A stretch of DNA of 64,000 nt, taken from assembly GCA_964426135.1 (NCBI GenBank), contig CAYRPN010000003.1:27052-91051 (forward strand), given 5' to 3'. The notes under the pieces were generated by a model that worked only from the letters and a program-made list of their open reading frames with translations, was not told the origin of the DNA and did no database searches. The position numbers were made by a program, and so were the translations under genes. Shown here piece by piece: positions 63,695 to 64,000 of the stretch (position 1 is its first letter; every line of letters begins with the position of its first letter). Source of the DNA: CAYRPN01 sp964426135 (GTDB taxonomy: Bacteria; Planctomycetota; Phycisphaerae; Phycisphaerales; Phycisphaeraceae).

Positions 63695-64000
63695 GTCGGG
63701 TTTCCTTGCTGGCGGCGGAAAGCGCATGCTTCCCACAGCGAGCCGAGCATATTAACAGGATGAGCGGAAGATGCAAAAGGCGTGGAATCGCCGGGAAACG
63801 GAGATGTACCGGCAGTCAGGGAACGACCGCGCTGACGCCACCGCCAGGCCAGACAAAGCATGACAAGCAAGTCGCGCCGAGGACGCACCACGATCGGCAG
63901 AGCATTGCCGATTAGTTCAATCCACGACGGCAGACCATGAATCGCGGGTGTAGTCCACTTTTCCGGCGACTGCCTGCAAGTGTGATGTTGTGAATGGGTT
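63695..64000. other. End of window, no feature seen
   Basis: 306 bases that should contain the rplU promoter (minus strand). I see no gene, RNA or repeat I can support. Confidence 0.4.

Overview
This 64 kb window is a GC-rich bacterial chromosome segment, most likely from a planctomycete, perhaps close to Phycisphaerae. The markers are a planctomycete-cytochrome/DUF1549/DUF1553 protein with its DUF1501 partner, a PEP-CTERM protein, an H-X9-DG pseudopilin, several Ala/Pro/Lys-rich single-membrane-span proteins, and dense intergenic palindromic repeats. No transposase, integrase, phage gene, CRISPR array, rRNA or tRNA was seen.

Layout. 1-7.5 kb: carbamoyltransferase (cut by the left edge), dtd, a Gfo/Idh/MocA oxidoreductase, a zinc-ribbon/RNase H pair, a Uma2 nuclease and a flippase-like membrane protein. 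7.6-10.4 kb: a minus-strand two-gene operon (secreted PEP-CTERM protein, then H-X9-DG pseudopilin) behind a well-formed cobalamin riboswitch. 11-13 kb: split b6-type cytochrome b genes. 13.6-27 kb: guaB, ilvD, a DegT aminotransferase, small membrane proteins, a TPR protein, a small beta-carbonic-anhydrase-like protein, a decayed PhoD gene, a GH57 branching enzyme, rdgB and a CBS protein. 27-43 kb: LOG protein, second Uma2, HupE/UreJ-like protein, SDR, SGNH-like protein, a vWA/low-complexity pair, trpA, a HAD hydrolase, ispF, a sigma-54 response regulator and a TIGR01777 epimerase-like protein. 43-64 kb: lysC, a pair of large uncharacterised genes, an NHL protein, the DUF1549/1553-DUF1501 pair split by a ParDE module, exbD, aroB, a lipoprotein, xylA, an APC permease, an SMR transporter, a DUF2314 protein and rplU.

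Most genes are housekeeping or biosynthetic and stand alone or in pairs. Two things stand out. First, the cobalamin riboswitch controls a PEP-CTERM protein with propeller-like repeats plus a pseudopilin, which suggests an undescribed surface vitamin B12 capture module. Second, there are about 30 palindromic repeat copies in about a dozen families. At least two families behave like MITEs with TA target duplications and sit inside other repeats. Repeats also supply the TAG stop codons of five genes, form an in-frame insertion in the carbamoyltransferase and encode the C-terminal tail of the SMR transporter.
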